Shown: positions 24,028-35,732 of the stretch, one piece after another | Numbering within the stretch: the first letter of the stretch is position 1 | Layout of the letters: every line of letters starts with the position of its first letter | Origin: Apricaphanius iberus | Lineage: Eukaryota; Chordata; Actinopteri; Cyprinodontiformes; Aphaniidae | Reading direction: 5' to 3' | DNA length: 64,000 bases | NCBI GenBank assembly: GCA_028564705.1 | Contig: JAPXFQ010002633.1 | Coordinates: 1,201,001-1,265,000, forward strand | Program-made: the position numbers and the translations under genes | The notes under the pieces: generated by a model | The model's input: only the letters and a program-made list of their open reading frames with translations | What the model was told of the DNA's origin: nothing | Databases searched by the model: none

Positions 24028-24431
24028 TAGGGCTGGGTATCAATTCAAATTTCAAGAATCGATTCGATTCCGATTCACAAAAGTTTGAATCGATTATCAC
24101 GATCTGATCCAGTTCGATCCGATTCAATCTGATCCAGCTCATTGTTGATTGTGCTAATAAATGTTTTTTTAAGCTGTTATTTTAATTATATGCCTAATAT
24201 TCAATGACTTAACACTGGATAAGTAGCAGTTCACCATGGAAAACTGTATTAATCCCTTTCAGACAAAAAACTTAAAATGGCCGTCTGGACTTTTCCTTCC
24301 TATTTCAGTTTGAAAAAGGGCAAACTATTTAAAAAAATAGAATCGATTTTTGAACTTGTGAATCGATTCGTTTCGATTTCTACAAGAATCGATTCAGAAT
24401 CGGTTTTTTTTATTATTTCAACACAGCTCTA
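24028..24431. mobile_element. hAT-type MITE with exact 8-bp target duplication
   Basis: The element starts TAGGGCTGGG and ends CACAGCTCTA, the usual hAT termini, and is flanked on both sides by TTGTAGAG (24020..24027 and 24432..24439). Inside, both ends are rich in GAATCGATTC-type motifs in inverted orientation. No coding region. Confidence 0.92.
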
Positions 24432-24550
24432 TTGTAGAGGATAAAAAAGACAGGATGTCGACATTATAGAACAGTAGTACCCAAAGTTGTGGTGGGACTC
24501 CACTTAGGGTCACACAAGTGTGGAGTCTGGAGATCCTCTTGAGAGAATAA

Positions 24551-25296
24551 TGCTGCGTTCACCCCACCCCCAAATGCCAACGCAAACAACGCAGCGCAGA
24601 GACTCTGACGGTCCTCTGACGTACTAGACTTTACATGTAATTTTGCCGCAACTAACACTGGTGTTTGGGGCGGTGTGAATGCAGCATTACTTGCGTTGCA
24701 AGAAGCAACGTAGCAAACGCAAGCAACACAGAAGTTCAGCTAGCTGAACTTTTGACGGACTTTACACACTTGATGCAGTGTGTCAACCAATCAGACCGTC
24801 TCACTGTAGTGATGTTACTATACACGTATCTTGAATGAAGCGCGGGTCAAGTGGAAACATTTTCAACAAACTCAGATTACAAAAATCAGAAATAACACTT
24901 ACTGAAGACAAATGGACAGACGCTCGTACAGAGTAACAGAGCACCTGTAGTTTGTGTCCTTGTAGGAGATTCGAGCTCCGATGCGGCCCAGGAGGACGTA
25001 ATATTGGGCGCGAGACAGACGGAGGTAACGCTGAAAGGTAACCTCATCAATAAGCAGCTCCTGGAGCAATAGCTTAAAGTACCCAAATTCAGAACGCATC
25101 TGAAGAATGGGCGCTGATGCACCCAGTCTCTCGATACGATCAGCCATAGTTCAGAACGTATGGCCACAGAGGAAGCCCCGCCCATGCGCTCTTTTTTGCT
25201 CAGAAGCAAAAGTTGGAAGCCAAAAGTACATGCATCAAATTACATGCGTTGGGGGCGTTGGTTGACGCAAACAAAGTGTGCGGTTTGAACGCACCA
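24551..25296 (-). mobile_element. PIF/Harbinger-type element, internally shortened
   Basis: Ends are TGCTGCGTTCA (left) and, inverted, TGGTGCGTTCA (right), each flanked by the 3-bp duplication TAA (24548..24550 and 25297..25299), as expected for Harbinger. A transposase exon lies on the minus strand. An extra inverted copy of the terminus lies inside at about 24662..24686, so the left 136 bp form a MITE-like unit within the element. Confidence 0.82.
24903..25147 (-). pseudogene. First exon of a HARBI1-like transposase
   Basis: The frame starts MADRIERLG and contains FQRYLRLSRAQYYVLLGRIGARI then DTNYRCSVTLYERLSICL. In HARBI1-type transposases this block (FRLS...L...V...I...DTNYR..I...ERL) precedes the catalytic DDE domain. 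The exon ends at a good splice donor, CTTCA|GTAAGT. The DDE domain is not present between here and the left TIR, so the element cannot be autonomous. Confidence 0.75.
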
Positions 25297-25299
25297 TAA

Positions 25300-26055
25300 G
25301 ATAAATACTAACAATGGCAATGAGAAAGCAAATGCATTTTACAAATAGTGTAACAGATAAAAAAAGCAAGACTCGAATAAATAAAAGCCAAATATTGGCA
25401 AAAATAGTGCCTGTTGATGCTGACTGTGTTGCCACTGTACCACTTTTAACTGACAAGGTAAAAATGTTTGCCAGCTCGACCAAGAGTCCCGACCCTCCTA
25501 CATTTTCTTTCTTATTTTTTGGGGTCAGAAGCTGGAAAGTTTCGGAACTGCTGTTGTAGAGGACAAAAACATACAACCCGAGAGAGAGTGCAACCGTTTT
25601 GATCAGGTGTCTCAGAAATACAGTCGGGGAGGCTGGTGTCCTTCAGCATTTAGCCTACATCTGCTTCAGCATGACATAAAGCCTTTAGAGAAACTCTGAC
25701 AACTCGCGAAATTTGAGGTTCACAGATGCTCCCTATGTAACCGTGCTGGGGCGGAGTCAATTTACAAAGATTAATGGGTAAAAAATGCTCTCAAAACTTG
25801 TAGAGATGCCAAAACAGACCTACAGTATAGCAACCGAAGCAAAAGGTGGTAGGGTACTACAAATCCCCGAGTCTGCGGTGCTGAATGAAAATGCTTTTTG
25901 TTTTTTAGATTTTTTGTTAGAAGAACTTGGCCTATCTATCCATTTCTTTCGAATGTACCCTACAAATGTAGGCTACCTTGTGTTGGTTAAACGGAATCGG
26001 TAGAAAATGCATTGAAATATATGCTTGTATTGTGTGTCTGTGCTGTGGATACTTT

Positions 26056-26106
<51 letters not shown>

Positions 26107-26370
26107 TCTGTCATAACTCAAAAAAAACAACTTCAGTTGACCCAGTTGCGTTTTATTTCTTGAGGTAAACATGTTAATTTAATCTGTTTCTAATGGCATA
26201 AAGGAAGACGCGACCTGCCACAAAACACTTAATATTTAACCACCATGTTATGCGATTAACCGCTGGTAAGACTGTTATACTGATTGTTAGTTTCGTTTTT
26301 TTTATGATCTGGCAGTTTCCTCTTAAAATTAGTAAGAAATGTGTGAAACTCATAAACAAAAAGAGCTTAC
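25300..26370. other. Gene-free stretch with a microsatellite
   Basis: Nothing coding recognised. The AT repeat at 26059..26102 accounts for the low-complexity frames there. Confidence 0.4.
26059..26102. repeat. (AT)n microsatellite
   Basis: About 22 uninterrupted AT units. Confidence 0.98.
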
Positions 26371-26475
26371 CCTGAACAGCATAACCAAGTACTCAAACTG
26401 GCCATGAGGGTACGGTTTCTTCGTCCTGAGCTTTCTTCTGTGTCTCAACGTGGAGTAAAGTCGACCTTGAATAGC
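26371..26475 (-). other. Candidate 105-bp exon near a CpG-rich spot
   Basis: On the minus strand an acceptor (CTGACTTGTAG|G) and a donor (TTCAGG|GTAAGC) enclose exactly 105 nt with one open frame of 35 codons (AIQGRLYSTLRHRRKL... ending HGQFEYLVMLFR). It also contains an ATG in another frame. A second donor, GCAGCAG|GTAGGA, lies just upstream (exon end 26543), but the resulting intron would be only 67 nt. It could be a 5' exon of p2ry6, which needs an upstream exon, or part of an unknown gene. Neither is shown. Confidence 0.25.
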
Positions 26476-26542
26476 CTACAAGTCAGTGTGAACACTGTGA
26501 GAGTTGGAGTGAGGTGTGAGCAGGTCTCCCGGACCTTCCTAC

Positions 26543-26660
26543 CTGCTGCACGGTAGCTGCAGAGTCACTGCAGGGTGCGCGCTTTGTTGTTCGCGCACCG
26601 CGGTGTGAAGCAACGCGCGCTTACGACACAAAGGCAGTGGTTCAAAAAGTTTCTCAACAT
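26543..26660 (-). promoter_or_regulatory. CpG-rich patch with an imperfect palindrome, possible promoter
   Basis: Within about 100 bp there are many CpGs (GCGCGC, CGCGCACCGCGG, AACGCGCGC), while the surroundings are CpG-poor. The core 26577..26625 is an imperfect palindrome centred near CCGCGG. It lies directly upstream, on the minus strand, of the candidate exons. Promoter function is inferred from composition only. Confidence 0.3.
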
Positions 26661-27061
26661 CGTCCACGCTACGACGACCATTAGAGATCTACTTTTAGGG
26701 TCCCTTTACTTTTAGTATTAACCTTTTTTTATTTTCATTTTTTTTGGTAAGCTGGTTGGTGGACTCTCTACAGTAACCTACCTCTAAGTTGTTCCCTCAG
26801 AATGTTCATCCAATGGCTAGAGTAACCAGGGACGTACTGAGGGGGTGTTTGTTGGTGCTGGTGCCCATTCCCTTTGACATCCAGTCTACCAGTGTTTTAG
26901 TGTAAAAGGTCTATATAATTTAGTGTAACAAAAAAATTACTATAAATAATATGTATCAACAGACACCTAGAGGTGTGAACAGCTGTAGGCTCTTGATCAG
27001 GCTTTCCACTGAGGGTCTTAACACATTTTTTTCTTTTTGGGTGTGTGAGTCCACTTTTCTA

Positions 27062-27540
27062 GTTAAGGTTTGAATATGGAAATTTTTCTTTAAAGCTATC
27101 TATTTAAAAAAAAGTAATACCTCCACAGGGTGTGTAGAGTTGTGCGGAATAAAAGTACCACATTTCTTTTAAAAATTATATTTTAACTAAATACACAATA
27201 AAAGGTGTCTTTTTACAGGAACGACAATGTTTTAATATTTACATATTCCAGCCAATATTGGGCGCCATTGAGGGTTGCCAAATACTTTGTAAACAACCGC
27301 CTGGAGCACGAAGGCATGTATTATGGAAAAAGGCTCTCTCGGTAGGTCAAGCTGCTGTGTCTGAGCCCCGTAGATTTCGTTATCCTTCTCAGAAGAGGAG
27401 CGACCTAATAAGATCTAAAACCAGAGTTACTTTAGGTGAAGCCTACAATAAATGGACACAAACGAAAAACGTCCACGGCATCAAAACGCACATGGAAATG
27501 GCGGTGTTTCTCATGGATAGGTTGATTGCTAATGGCTAAC
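27062..27540 (+). mobile_element. Partial second copy of the 18124..19928 transposon
   Basis: It begins with TA then AGGTTTGAATATGG and runs parallel to the right-hand end of the first copy (read on its minus strand), including AATATTTACATATTCCAGCC and the coding exon. It stops matching at about 27540, so it is truncated. Orientation is opposite to the first copy. Confidence 0.7.
27258..27539 (+). pseudogene. Coding exon of the second transposon copy
   Basis: The 93-codon frame begins MGAIEGCQILCKQPPG. It shares with 19513..19742 the blocks QAAVSEPRRFRYPSQKRSD, TRVTLGEAYNKWTQ and GIKTHMEMAVFLMDR. It carries an extra segment (ARRHVLWKKALSVG) after the first block. The donor GATAG|GTAAGA of the first copy is changed to GATAG|GTTGAT, and the frame runs on to LIANG and a stop. 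Function unknown. Confidence 0.5.
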
Positions 27541-28374
27541 ATTAGCTGTCACTTAAACAGCTTTGCACTTGTGTTGTATTAGTATGAGGCAAACTTGGAT
27601 GCTAATTGTTATTCTAATGAAATACACACAAGGAAGGGAATTATCAAGGTTTTTTGATTTTGGACATAAGACTCGTTATGGACTAACTGGACCTTAGTAA
27701 ATGTAAAAAGACTGTTTTTGTTTAACATGGCTCAGTTCTGTGTTCTGATATTTGGCTTTGAATACTAAGTTTCCCATTATTTGCTTCCTGCGTGGTTTGA
27801 CAACAGTATCTATTTTGTCCAAAGTTCTGATAGTATCTTTGATTGGTATACATCACTGGAGTCACAAGCAGGGGTGTGATTGTATTCAACTTAAACCCTG
27901 GAGCCTGGAGGTTTCTTCCGATGAGTTGTTTTTATTATCTCAAACTTTCAGCTGTAGAGGCAACCTATATTTGGAAGCCCTGTGATGTTAGGTTGACTTC
28001 CTTTCAAAGTAGTAGCGAGGTACTGACCTCTGATTGCAGCTAGTTGACGTAAAAACATTCCAAGGAGCACTGCCAGCATAGAGATTAAGACAGGGGCCCC
28101 ATGTTCAGAGGTTTGGGCCTTTGAAGCGCTCAACCCGAGTTTGCCTAACCTGTAGCGCTTACAAAGATCTTCTGTAAAGGAAGATACCTGACTCACTTAC
28201 GCAAGCAGACATAGAAGGATAATGCCAGTTGCTGCTCAACTGCAGCTGCATCTGGGTCCAAAACTAAAAGTTCTGGCCACCGATGGAGAACAGACAGGAC
28301 ATTCGGGGCAACTCCTGAAATTCACTATGACTAGCCCACACCTACAAGAATATCATCTAACAAATGATGTGTAA
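27541..28374. other. Gene-free stretch
   Basis: No gene, splice pattern or repeat recognised. Confidence 0.35.
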
Positions 28375-28376
28375 TA

Positions 28377-28787
28377 CAGTACAGACCAAAAGTTTGGACA
28401 AACCTTCTCATTCAGTGTGTTTCCTTTATTTTCGAGATGATTTGGGGTGAGCTGAACCGCAGAGTGAAGACAAAAGGGCCAACAAGTACTAAGCATCTCT
28501 GGGAACTCCTTCAAGACTGTTGGAAAACCATTTCGGGTGACTACCTCTTGAAGCTCAAGAGAATGCAAAGCAGTAATCAGAGCAAAGGGTGGCTACTTTG
28601 AGGAATCTAAAATATAACACATGAATTCAGTTATTTCACCTTTTTTGTTTAAGTACATACAGTAATTCCATACATTATGTGTTCATTCATGGTTTTGATG
28701 CCCTTAATTGAGAATCTACAATGTAGTCATGAAAATAAAGAAAATGCATTGAATGAGAAGGTGTGTCCAAACTTTTGGTCTGTACTG
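28377..28787. mobile_element. Tc1-like deletion derivative (411 bp)
   Basis: Inverted ends CAGTACAGACCAAAAGTTTG and CAAACTTTTGGTCTGTACTG are flanked by TA (28375..28376 and 28788..28789). The interior keeps only the extreme C-terminal part of a transposase gene in broken frame (around 28440-28610, read on the plus strand). It is therefore a non-autonomous copy made by internal deletion. Confidence 0.88.
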
Positions 28788-28789
28788 TA

Positions 28790-30059
28790 TGTATGTATAC
28801 ATACAAAAGGTGTCAAAAAAAAGGTAACATAAAAACTCGAAGGGGTAAAATAAAAACGGTCCCCCCAGCTACATTCCCCTGGTGCCGGGTCTGGTGTTGC
28901 TCCCCTGCTGATGCAATCTGCCACCTGTTTATTCAATATTCCAGACTGATCAGAGGAATTAGCCCAGAAACATTAACATTACATTAATTTAATGTAGCAG
29001 ACACAGGATCAGAAGGAGTAATGATGTACAGAAGGTACACAATAAATGTCCGGTGTGAGACACCAATTCTGAGTAGCAAACTGCTAGACAGGACGCATAA
29101 AAAAAAAAAAGAAAAAGTCCTGTCTTTTTTTTAATCAATGTGTTGACTGTTTAAAGTGGAGATTCGGCACATAATGCAGCATTACACTCAGGAACAATTG
29201 AATGAATCTTTAGGATGGATCACTGTCACGATACCAGAAGTTATGGTATTAGGTCAGAGGTCAGATGTGGCTCTGAGTAACTCTTGGCAAAGATGCTGCC
29301 AATTTTAACAGGTGTTTAATCCATTTTAATACAATATCTCACATCAATAGGACAATAAACCCTTTTCTAATATTTGTGAATTCACTACTCTTTTGTTCTT
29401 TAACCAAAAAGGTGAAATGTTCCATTAAAAAAATGCTTTTTCTCTGTAAAAGCTTAATATTTTTCATTGTTCTGAATCCCAATTATAGATATAAAATTCT
29501 GGCACTATAATATAATTCAAATTGATTTTTAAGGGATTATTTAATCTATTGTCCTTTTTTATCTTCAGTTTTCTTTCATAACATTTGAGTTGTGTTTGGC
29601 TTTACTTTTTCTTTTTTAAATATTCCATTATAATGTTTTAAATTCATAATTACACCAAGATTTTGACCAGAACACCTGGGAAGATGATACATTTTCAGTT
29701 TGACCTTTTTAGTGAAATTAAAACAATCTTAAGTTAAACTTGTGTTGAGTCCACAAGCCACCGACTAGGCATGAAATGAATGTTCGTTTGGGCCGTTTTA
29801 CTGCATCTCATGATATTAAACATTTGTCACACTTTATTCCTTTCAGCTCTCATTTATTATGCAGGAACATAATTCAGGTTAGAATAGTATTTGTTAAGGA
29901 CATAAGCTTTTTTTCCCAATTAGGACACGTTGTGGAAGAAGTAAAGTAAATGTTAATCTGCTGCATTGTACTAGAAGTTATTTTTATCTCACCTCACTAG
30001 CCAATTGTATTTACTGGTTTGACCGTGTGTGGCCAAAGACAACTCAAATTTTATGAAAG
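28790..30059. other. Gene-free AT-rich stretch
   Basis: No gene or defined repeat recognised. The short plus-strand frame beginning at 28763 runs out of the preceding Tc1 end and is not a gene. Confidence 0.35.
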
Positions 30060-30650
30060 AAAACTGAAGATAAAAAAGGACGCTTGCTCTCAGGCTCACA
30101 GAAATCTGAGCACATAACTCCTGTTCTGGCTTCCTTACACTGGCTCCCAGTTAGCTACAGGATTCATTTTAAGGTTCTTTTGTTGGCTTTTAAATCTTTG
30201 AATGGGCTTGCCCCCTCCTACCTTTCAGAGCTTCTCTCTGTTCATGTCCCAAGTAGGACATTGAGGTCGGCTACTCAAATGATTTTAGATGTCCCGAGGT
30301 CACGGCTGAAAACCAGAGGTGACCGAGATTTTGCTGTTGCGGCTCCCAGACTCTGGAACCGTCTACCCCTGAGAATTAGGCTGGTTCAGTCTTTGAATAT
30401 TTTTAAGTCTCTTCTGAAGACCCATCTGTTTAAACTGGCATTCAACACAAGCTGAGATTTTGTTTGCTGATGACTTCTGTCCTGTGACTCTTTTTTGTTT
30501 GTGTAAGCAGTTTACTTGTTTTAAATCGATTTGCATTGTGTATTTTTATTCTTTGTTTTAGTATGTTTTATTGTGTTTTAACTCTGTACAGCACTTTGGG
30601 CAGCGGCGGTTCTTTTAAATGTGCTCTATAAATAAACCTGACCTTTGTTA
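30060..30650 (+). mobile_element. L2-like LINE 3' fragment with intact terminal frame
   Basis: A 123-codon frame (30084..30455) reads HITPVLASLHWLPVSYRIHFKVLLL, LNGLAPSYLSELL, VPSRTLRSA, APRLWNRLPLRIR and FKSLLKTHLFKLAF, the C-terminus of L2-type ORF2. It is followed by the LINE tail GCACTTTGGGCAGCGG and CTCTATAAATAAACCTG. The copy is 5'-truncated, which is usual for LINEs. Confidence 0.8.
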
Positions 30651-33030
30651 AATACAACAAATACCCTCCATATTGTGACCATGTTGAAAACAAGATCCTC
30701 CAATCTGTTTATCCATTAAAGGTTGAACGTTCTCTATATACTTGAAAACTGGGGGAAGATTTCATTATATCATCTTATTGAACGAGACAACCATAAGAAA
30801 TAATTTTATAGAAATAAATCATAAATCACCTTACTGTATAACATCTCTGTGTTCCATGGTGCTTTTAAGCCCTCGAGCAATTGAATCATAACTACATCTA
30901 CTTCTTTTTTATTGTTTTTCCTTCAGAACACAATCCCCCATCATTGCCATACTTGTCCAAGGTTAAATCTGGAGTCTCCACTTCTAGATTTAATTTCTGA
31001 CTCAGTGTGAAATTGATTCGTAAGAGGCGTGAGCGTCGACTTTCTACAGCAGTATGATTATGAAGACATACGATTTCCGCTCTTTGTCACTCTTTAAATG
31101 TCAGTGTATTGAGCTGCTGTGAAGCTGTTTATTGGTCTCTATTGACTGTAGATTAAATTACAGCTGCCTAACTCACGGAGTTTGTGTCTCTGTATGTGTG
31201 TGTGGAGAGAACTTGGTAGGTCGGAAGATTGGATAATTTACATTAACATATCCCAAGAGGCTGCCTGTAGATAGGCATCATTACTCCGAGTGTGCTTGTT
31301 ACCGTGAGAATCCAGGAAGGAAAAGATGGGACTGTTTTGATGGTAAACACTCCAGCAAACTATGTTTGCAATAACTTTCTTTAATAAGTAAAGATAAACA
31401 CTCAGTGGATCGTCAGTCACTTTCAAAACTGACCATGTGCAGTCACAACTCTAGTGATTCAACAGAAGTGACGAGTGGCCAAAAACACACGAGATGTGAC
31501 CTTTCACAAATATCTAACTACTGTTTTTGTGTCTCATTGTTCAATAGAATGATTACGCATTAAAAAACACCATTACATAAGAGGCTGCTTCAGCCAGGGA
31601 CATATTAATTCACCCTTCTTATGTACCATTCTTTCTTTGAAAATTTAAATAATGCAGCAGAAAACTTGATAGAAAAAAAAAAATTCCATCTCTATTTGGC
31701 TGACCACTACTGGTGACATCTACTTTCGCCCAGGCTGCAGCTCCCAGAGGACACCAGGGTTCTGAGACATGGACTCAGAAATTAAAAGAATCAAAACCAA
31801 AGGAATCCTACCAAGACTGGCCAGAACCAGGACTAATCACCCCGTCAAGATTTGGTTCCGATTCACCTTTTTTGGCTGTACTAGGTTACGTTTATATAAC
31901 TCCGTTAATTTCTCTCAATTCAATTGGAAAGACTAGATTTAGCTCCACCAGCAATTCTCATAATTATTCTGTTAATAATTTGGTTTAATTCAAAGAGAGG
32001 AACCATCAAGACAGGAAAAATAATAAAAAAATCGCGAGAGAATGGTACAGCCTGCCTATTTCTTAATAACCTGTGAGTGAACGCTGTTACTTCTAGAGCT
32101 GCACAATGATCCCTTCAACCAAGTGAGAGGCAGAGGTAGTGAAACCCCAGAGCAGAAATGCAACTTAGTTTCATAGAAGTCCCTGTTCCCAATTCTATCT
32201 CTGGTGTTCCGGTGATGGAACTGGATGTTTCCAGGTTCAGTTTCCAAAATCCTAAAATAAGATTAGGAATTAGAAGTCAAAATCCTCCCGCAAAATTTCC
32301 TTATTCAAATTCAGGGAGACAGATAACCGTTTTGAGAAGAATTTAAATCAGCTTGCATCATATCTTGAACACTCATTTTTGATTAAGACACCTTTTCCTC
32401 TGAAGTAATAGTCTAGAGTTTTTCTTTATGTCGTGACAGATATAACTAGACTGATTGAATTCGGATATGGTAATACAGCAGCTTGATATTGCTACACCAG
32501 CTATGTCCACAAAAAAAAGAGCATTTGTAGGTCAAAAAGATTGATGATTAAAGATGAGTCATCTTAGATTTGAGACATGTATGGACATGGAGGTAAAGTT
32601 GAGTAAAGAAGTATTTTTCTGATCTTTTAAAACCACCACCTCCTCATCCACGTGTTAGGCCGAACCCATTGCTTGAACTGCTTCACAAAATCACTAAAGC
32701 TGAAACTAAATCATCCTGGATTAACATGTTCTTTAGTCTTCAATTAGACCACGTGGAATTGAGTCGAGTCTAAATAAAAAGCAGCCTAGAAAGTGAACCG
32801 ATTTAATGCAAATGCAGCGCTGCTTACCTCTGAAAGTAAACCTACTCCCATCCCTCCCATAACTGCAGATTAGCAGCTTCTTATCTCACCTCAAACCTTT
32901 CACAAACTTATTTATCCTTCCAGCAATTTTTCCAATCAAGTTACTTTTTTACAGAAATCAGCAATTTTAACAAACGGATTTCTCACACACAAAAAAAACA
33001 TTAAAAAGGTTTCATAAGCACCACTTGAAC
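30651..33030. other. Gene-free stretch
   Basis: No gene recognised. At about 32095 a hAT-like terminus fragment (TCTAGAGCTGCACAATGAT) occurs without a partner. Confidence 0.35.
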
Positions 33031-33032
33031 TA

Positions 33033-34636
33033 CAAGTGCTGGCCAGTAAATTAGAATATCATCAAAAAGTTGAATTATTTCAGTAATTCCATTCAAAACA
33101 TGAAACTTGTAAACTGTATACTTTCCTTCCACACATAGTGATATATTTCAAGTGTTTATTAATTTTCATTTTTATTATTACAACTGACAGCTAATGAAAA
33201 CGCCAAATTCAGTATCTCAGAAAATTAGAATATTCTGAAAAGGCTCAATATAGAAGACACCTGGTGCCACTCTAATCAGCTGATTAACTCAAAACACCTG
33301 CAAAGGCCTTTAAAAGGTCCCTCAGTCTTGTTCTGAAGGCTCCACAATCATGGGGAAGACTTCTGACTTAACAGCTGTCCAAAAGACGACCATTGACACC
33401 TTGTACAAGGAGGGCAAGACACAAAAGGTGATTGCTAAAGAAGCTGGCTGTTCGCAGAGCTCTGTGTCCAAGCACATTAACAGACAGGCGAAGGGACGGA
33501 AAAAATGTGGTAGAAAAAAGTGTACAAGCTCTAGGGATAACCGCACCCTGCAGAGAATTGTGACGACAAACCCATTCAAAAATGTGGGGGAGATCCACAA
33601 AGAGTGGACTGCAGCTGGAGTCAGCGCTTCAAGAACCACCACGAAGAGACTCATGAAAGACATGGGATTCAGCTGTCGCATTCAGTGTGTCGAGCCACTC
33701 TAGAACAAGAAACAGCGTTAGAAGTGTCTCGCCTGGGCCAAGGACAAAAAGGACTGGACTGCTGCTGAGTGGTCCAAAGTTATGTTTTCTGATTAAAGCA
33801 ATTTTTGCATTTCCTTTGGAAATCAAGGACCCAGAGTCTGGAGGAAGAGCGGAGAAGCACAGAATCCACGTTGCATGAGGTCCAGTGTAAAGTTTCCACC
33901 GTCAGTGATGGTGTGGGGTGCCATGTCATCTGCCGGTGTTGGCCCACTCTGTTTCCTGAGGTCCAAGGTCAATGCAGCCGTCTACCAGGAAGTTTTAGAG
34001 CACTTCATGCTTCCTGCTGCTGACCAACTTTATGGGGATGCAGACTTCACTTTTCAACAGGACTTGGCACCTGCACACAGTGCCAAAACCACCAGTACCT
34101 GGTTCAAGGACCATGGTATCCCTGTCCTTGATTGGCCAGCAAACTCGCCTGACCTTAACCCCATAGAAAATCTATGGGGTATTGTGAAGCGGAAGATGCA
34201 ATACGCTAGACCCAACAATGCAGAGGAGCTGAAGACGACTATCAGAGCAACCTGGGCTCTCATAACACCTGAGCAGTGCCACAGACTGATCGAGTCCATG
34301 CCACGCCGCATTACAGCAGTGATGGAGGTAAAAGGAGCCCCGACTAAGTATTGAGTGCTATACATGCACATTCTTTTCATGTTCATTCTTTTCAGTTGGC
34401 CAACATTTAAAAAAAAATTTTTTTCATTGGCCTTTAAAATATTCTAATTTTTTGAGATACCAAATTTGGAGTTTTCATTAGTTGTCACTTATAAATATGA
34501 AAATTAAAAGAAATAAACATTGGAAATATACTGGTCTGTGTGCATTGCATGAATATAATGTACAAGTTTCACGTTTTGAATGGAATTATTGAAATAATTC
34601 AACTTTTTGATATTCTAATTTACTGGCCAGCACCTG
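33033..34636 (+). mobile_element. Full-length Tc1-like transposon with long inverted repeats
   Basis: A 1604-bp element flanked by TA (33031..33032 and 34637..34638). The ends are inverted repeats of about 200 bp with a few mismatches and small gaps; the outer part reads CA(A/G)GTGCTGGCCAGTAAATTAG from each side. The repeated outer and inner ATTAGAATAT motifs within each arm resemble the IR/DR arrangement. One transposase gene lies in the middle. Confidence 0.95.
33350..34354 (+). pseudogene. Tc1-like (DD34E) transposase with three nonsense codons
   Basis: One frame of 334 codons, close to full length for the family, with no frameshift. N-terminal helix-turn-helix: KVIAKEAGCSQSSVSKHI; then the GRPR-like linker region (GRKKCGRKK) and a second DNA-binding part. 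The catalytic triad is Asp148, Asp238 (QQDLAPAHSAK) and Glu273 (SPDLNPIENLW), with 34 residues between the last two. In-frame stops are TAG at 33701, TAG at 33719 and TAA at 33794; the last replaces the residue directly after the first catalytic Asp. The gene is therefore dead but otherwise well kept, which suggests a fairly recent loss. Confidence 0.92.
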
Positions 34637-34638
34637 TA

Positions 34639-35700
34639 GATCTTCGAACGTACTGCAAACACACGACATCGTCTGCTCAAAGCAATAGCAGCTAAATAAC
34701 TGCTTCATGCTGTAAGACAGTACTTCGAATGGAGTCTCGTTTTTCCACATTGTTCTTTACGGTCACATCAGCGTAAAGCTAATAGAAGAGCTGATTTGTA
34801 TGTTTGCAGAGCACTAAAGTCAGCTGCAGCAGGATGTTCATCCTTGTCAACTGAATGTGCAAAAAGATAATCTGAAATCCTCCACTTTGAACATAAGAGA
34901 CTAGTTGGGCCTTGAGATTTCAGTTCACTGCCACTAGTTTTGACTTGTTACTGCATGTTCACCACCCGGTGGCTGTACACACTACATTGGGAGTTCACAC
35001 AGGGGAATGTGGTAGACGGGACGCAAGAAAGGAAAGACACATGGGAAAGGGTGCAAGGAAAGAAGGAATGATGGGAAGGAAGCAGACAGGGAAAGTAAAA
35101 AAGCAAGAGGATACTAGGAAAGGAAAATAGCTAGGAGACGAGGGAAGGATGGATGAAAGCAAGTTATGGTACAATGAGGAAACGCAGCAAGGGCATAAGC
35201 AACAGAAGCAAAGAAGAAAAGGATATTAACAGAGGGGGGAAGAAAAGAAAATATTTAAACAAGATGGAGAATAACATTTGGACATTTTTATATTTCTTCC
35301 ATGATTTTCTTTTTTCCTATTCGGACCGAAAAATATTGACACTTTTCCAGACTGCCTGGGAACCTTAAAACATGTTTATTTTAAAACATACCGCAGGACT
35401 AAAGCCATGCTTTGTTGAGATTGTGTGTGGACAAAAGAAATATGAACAGCGTTTTATGTTATGTAGCAATCTGTTTAAGCAATGGTTGACATTGCTTAAC
35501 CTGATCGGATGTCTGAGGACGGTTACAGGGAGAAGTGAAAGTGAGTGTTCTTCATCTGATTTCCTTTCACCACAAGGGAAAAAACAACCCAGCAGAACAT
35601 ATACACCTAAGGAATATTTCCCTCTATGTCTGATTATATCTGAATACTTGCATTTCACCATTGACAAGCCTATAATATCAAAGATAAAAAATAAATCAAG
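34639..35700. other. Gene-free stretch between the Tc1 element and the fam168a 3' end
   Basis: It contains a purine-rich GGAAAG/AAGGAAGG stretch at about 35015-35260 on the plus strand. No gene recognised. Confidence 0.35.
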
Positions 35701-35726
35701 AGATCATCTTCCTTTTATAGGAAAAT

Positions 35727-35732
35727 TTTAAT
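35727..35732 (-). terminator. Candidate poly(A) signal ATTAAA for fam168a
   Basis: Minus-strand ATTAAA in an AT-rich context about 5.6 kb past the 3' UTR acceptor. Earlier AATAAA motifs in the same region are also possible. Confidence 0.25.

Noticed and set aside
25932..26172. Frames rich in Ile-Tyr repeats on both strands
   Set aside because: They are translations of the AT microsatellite.
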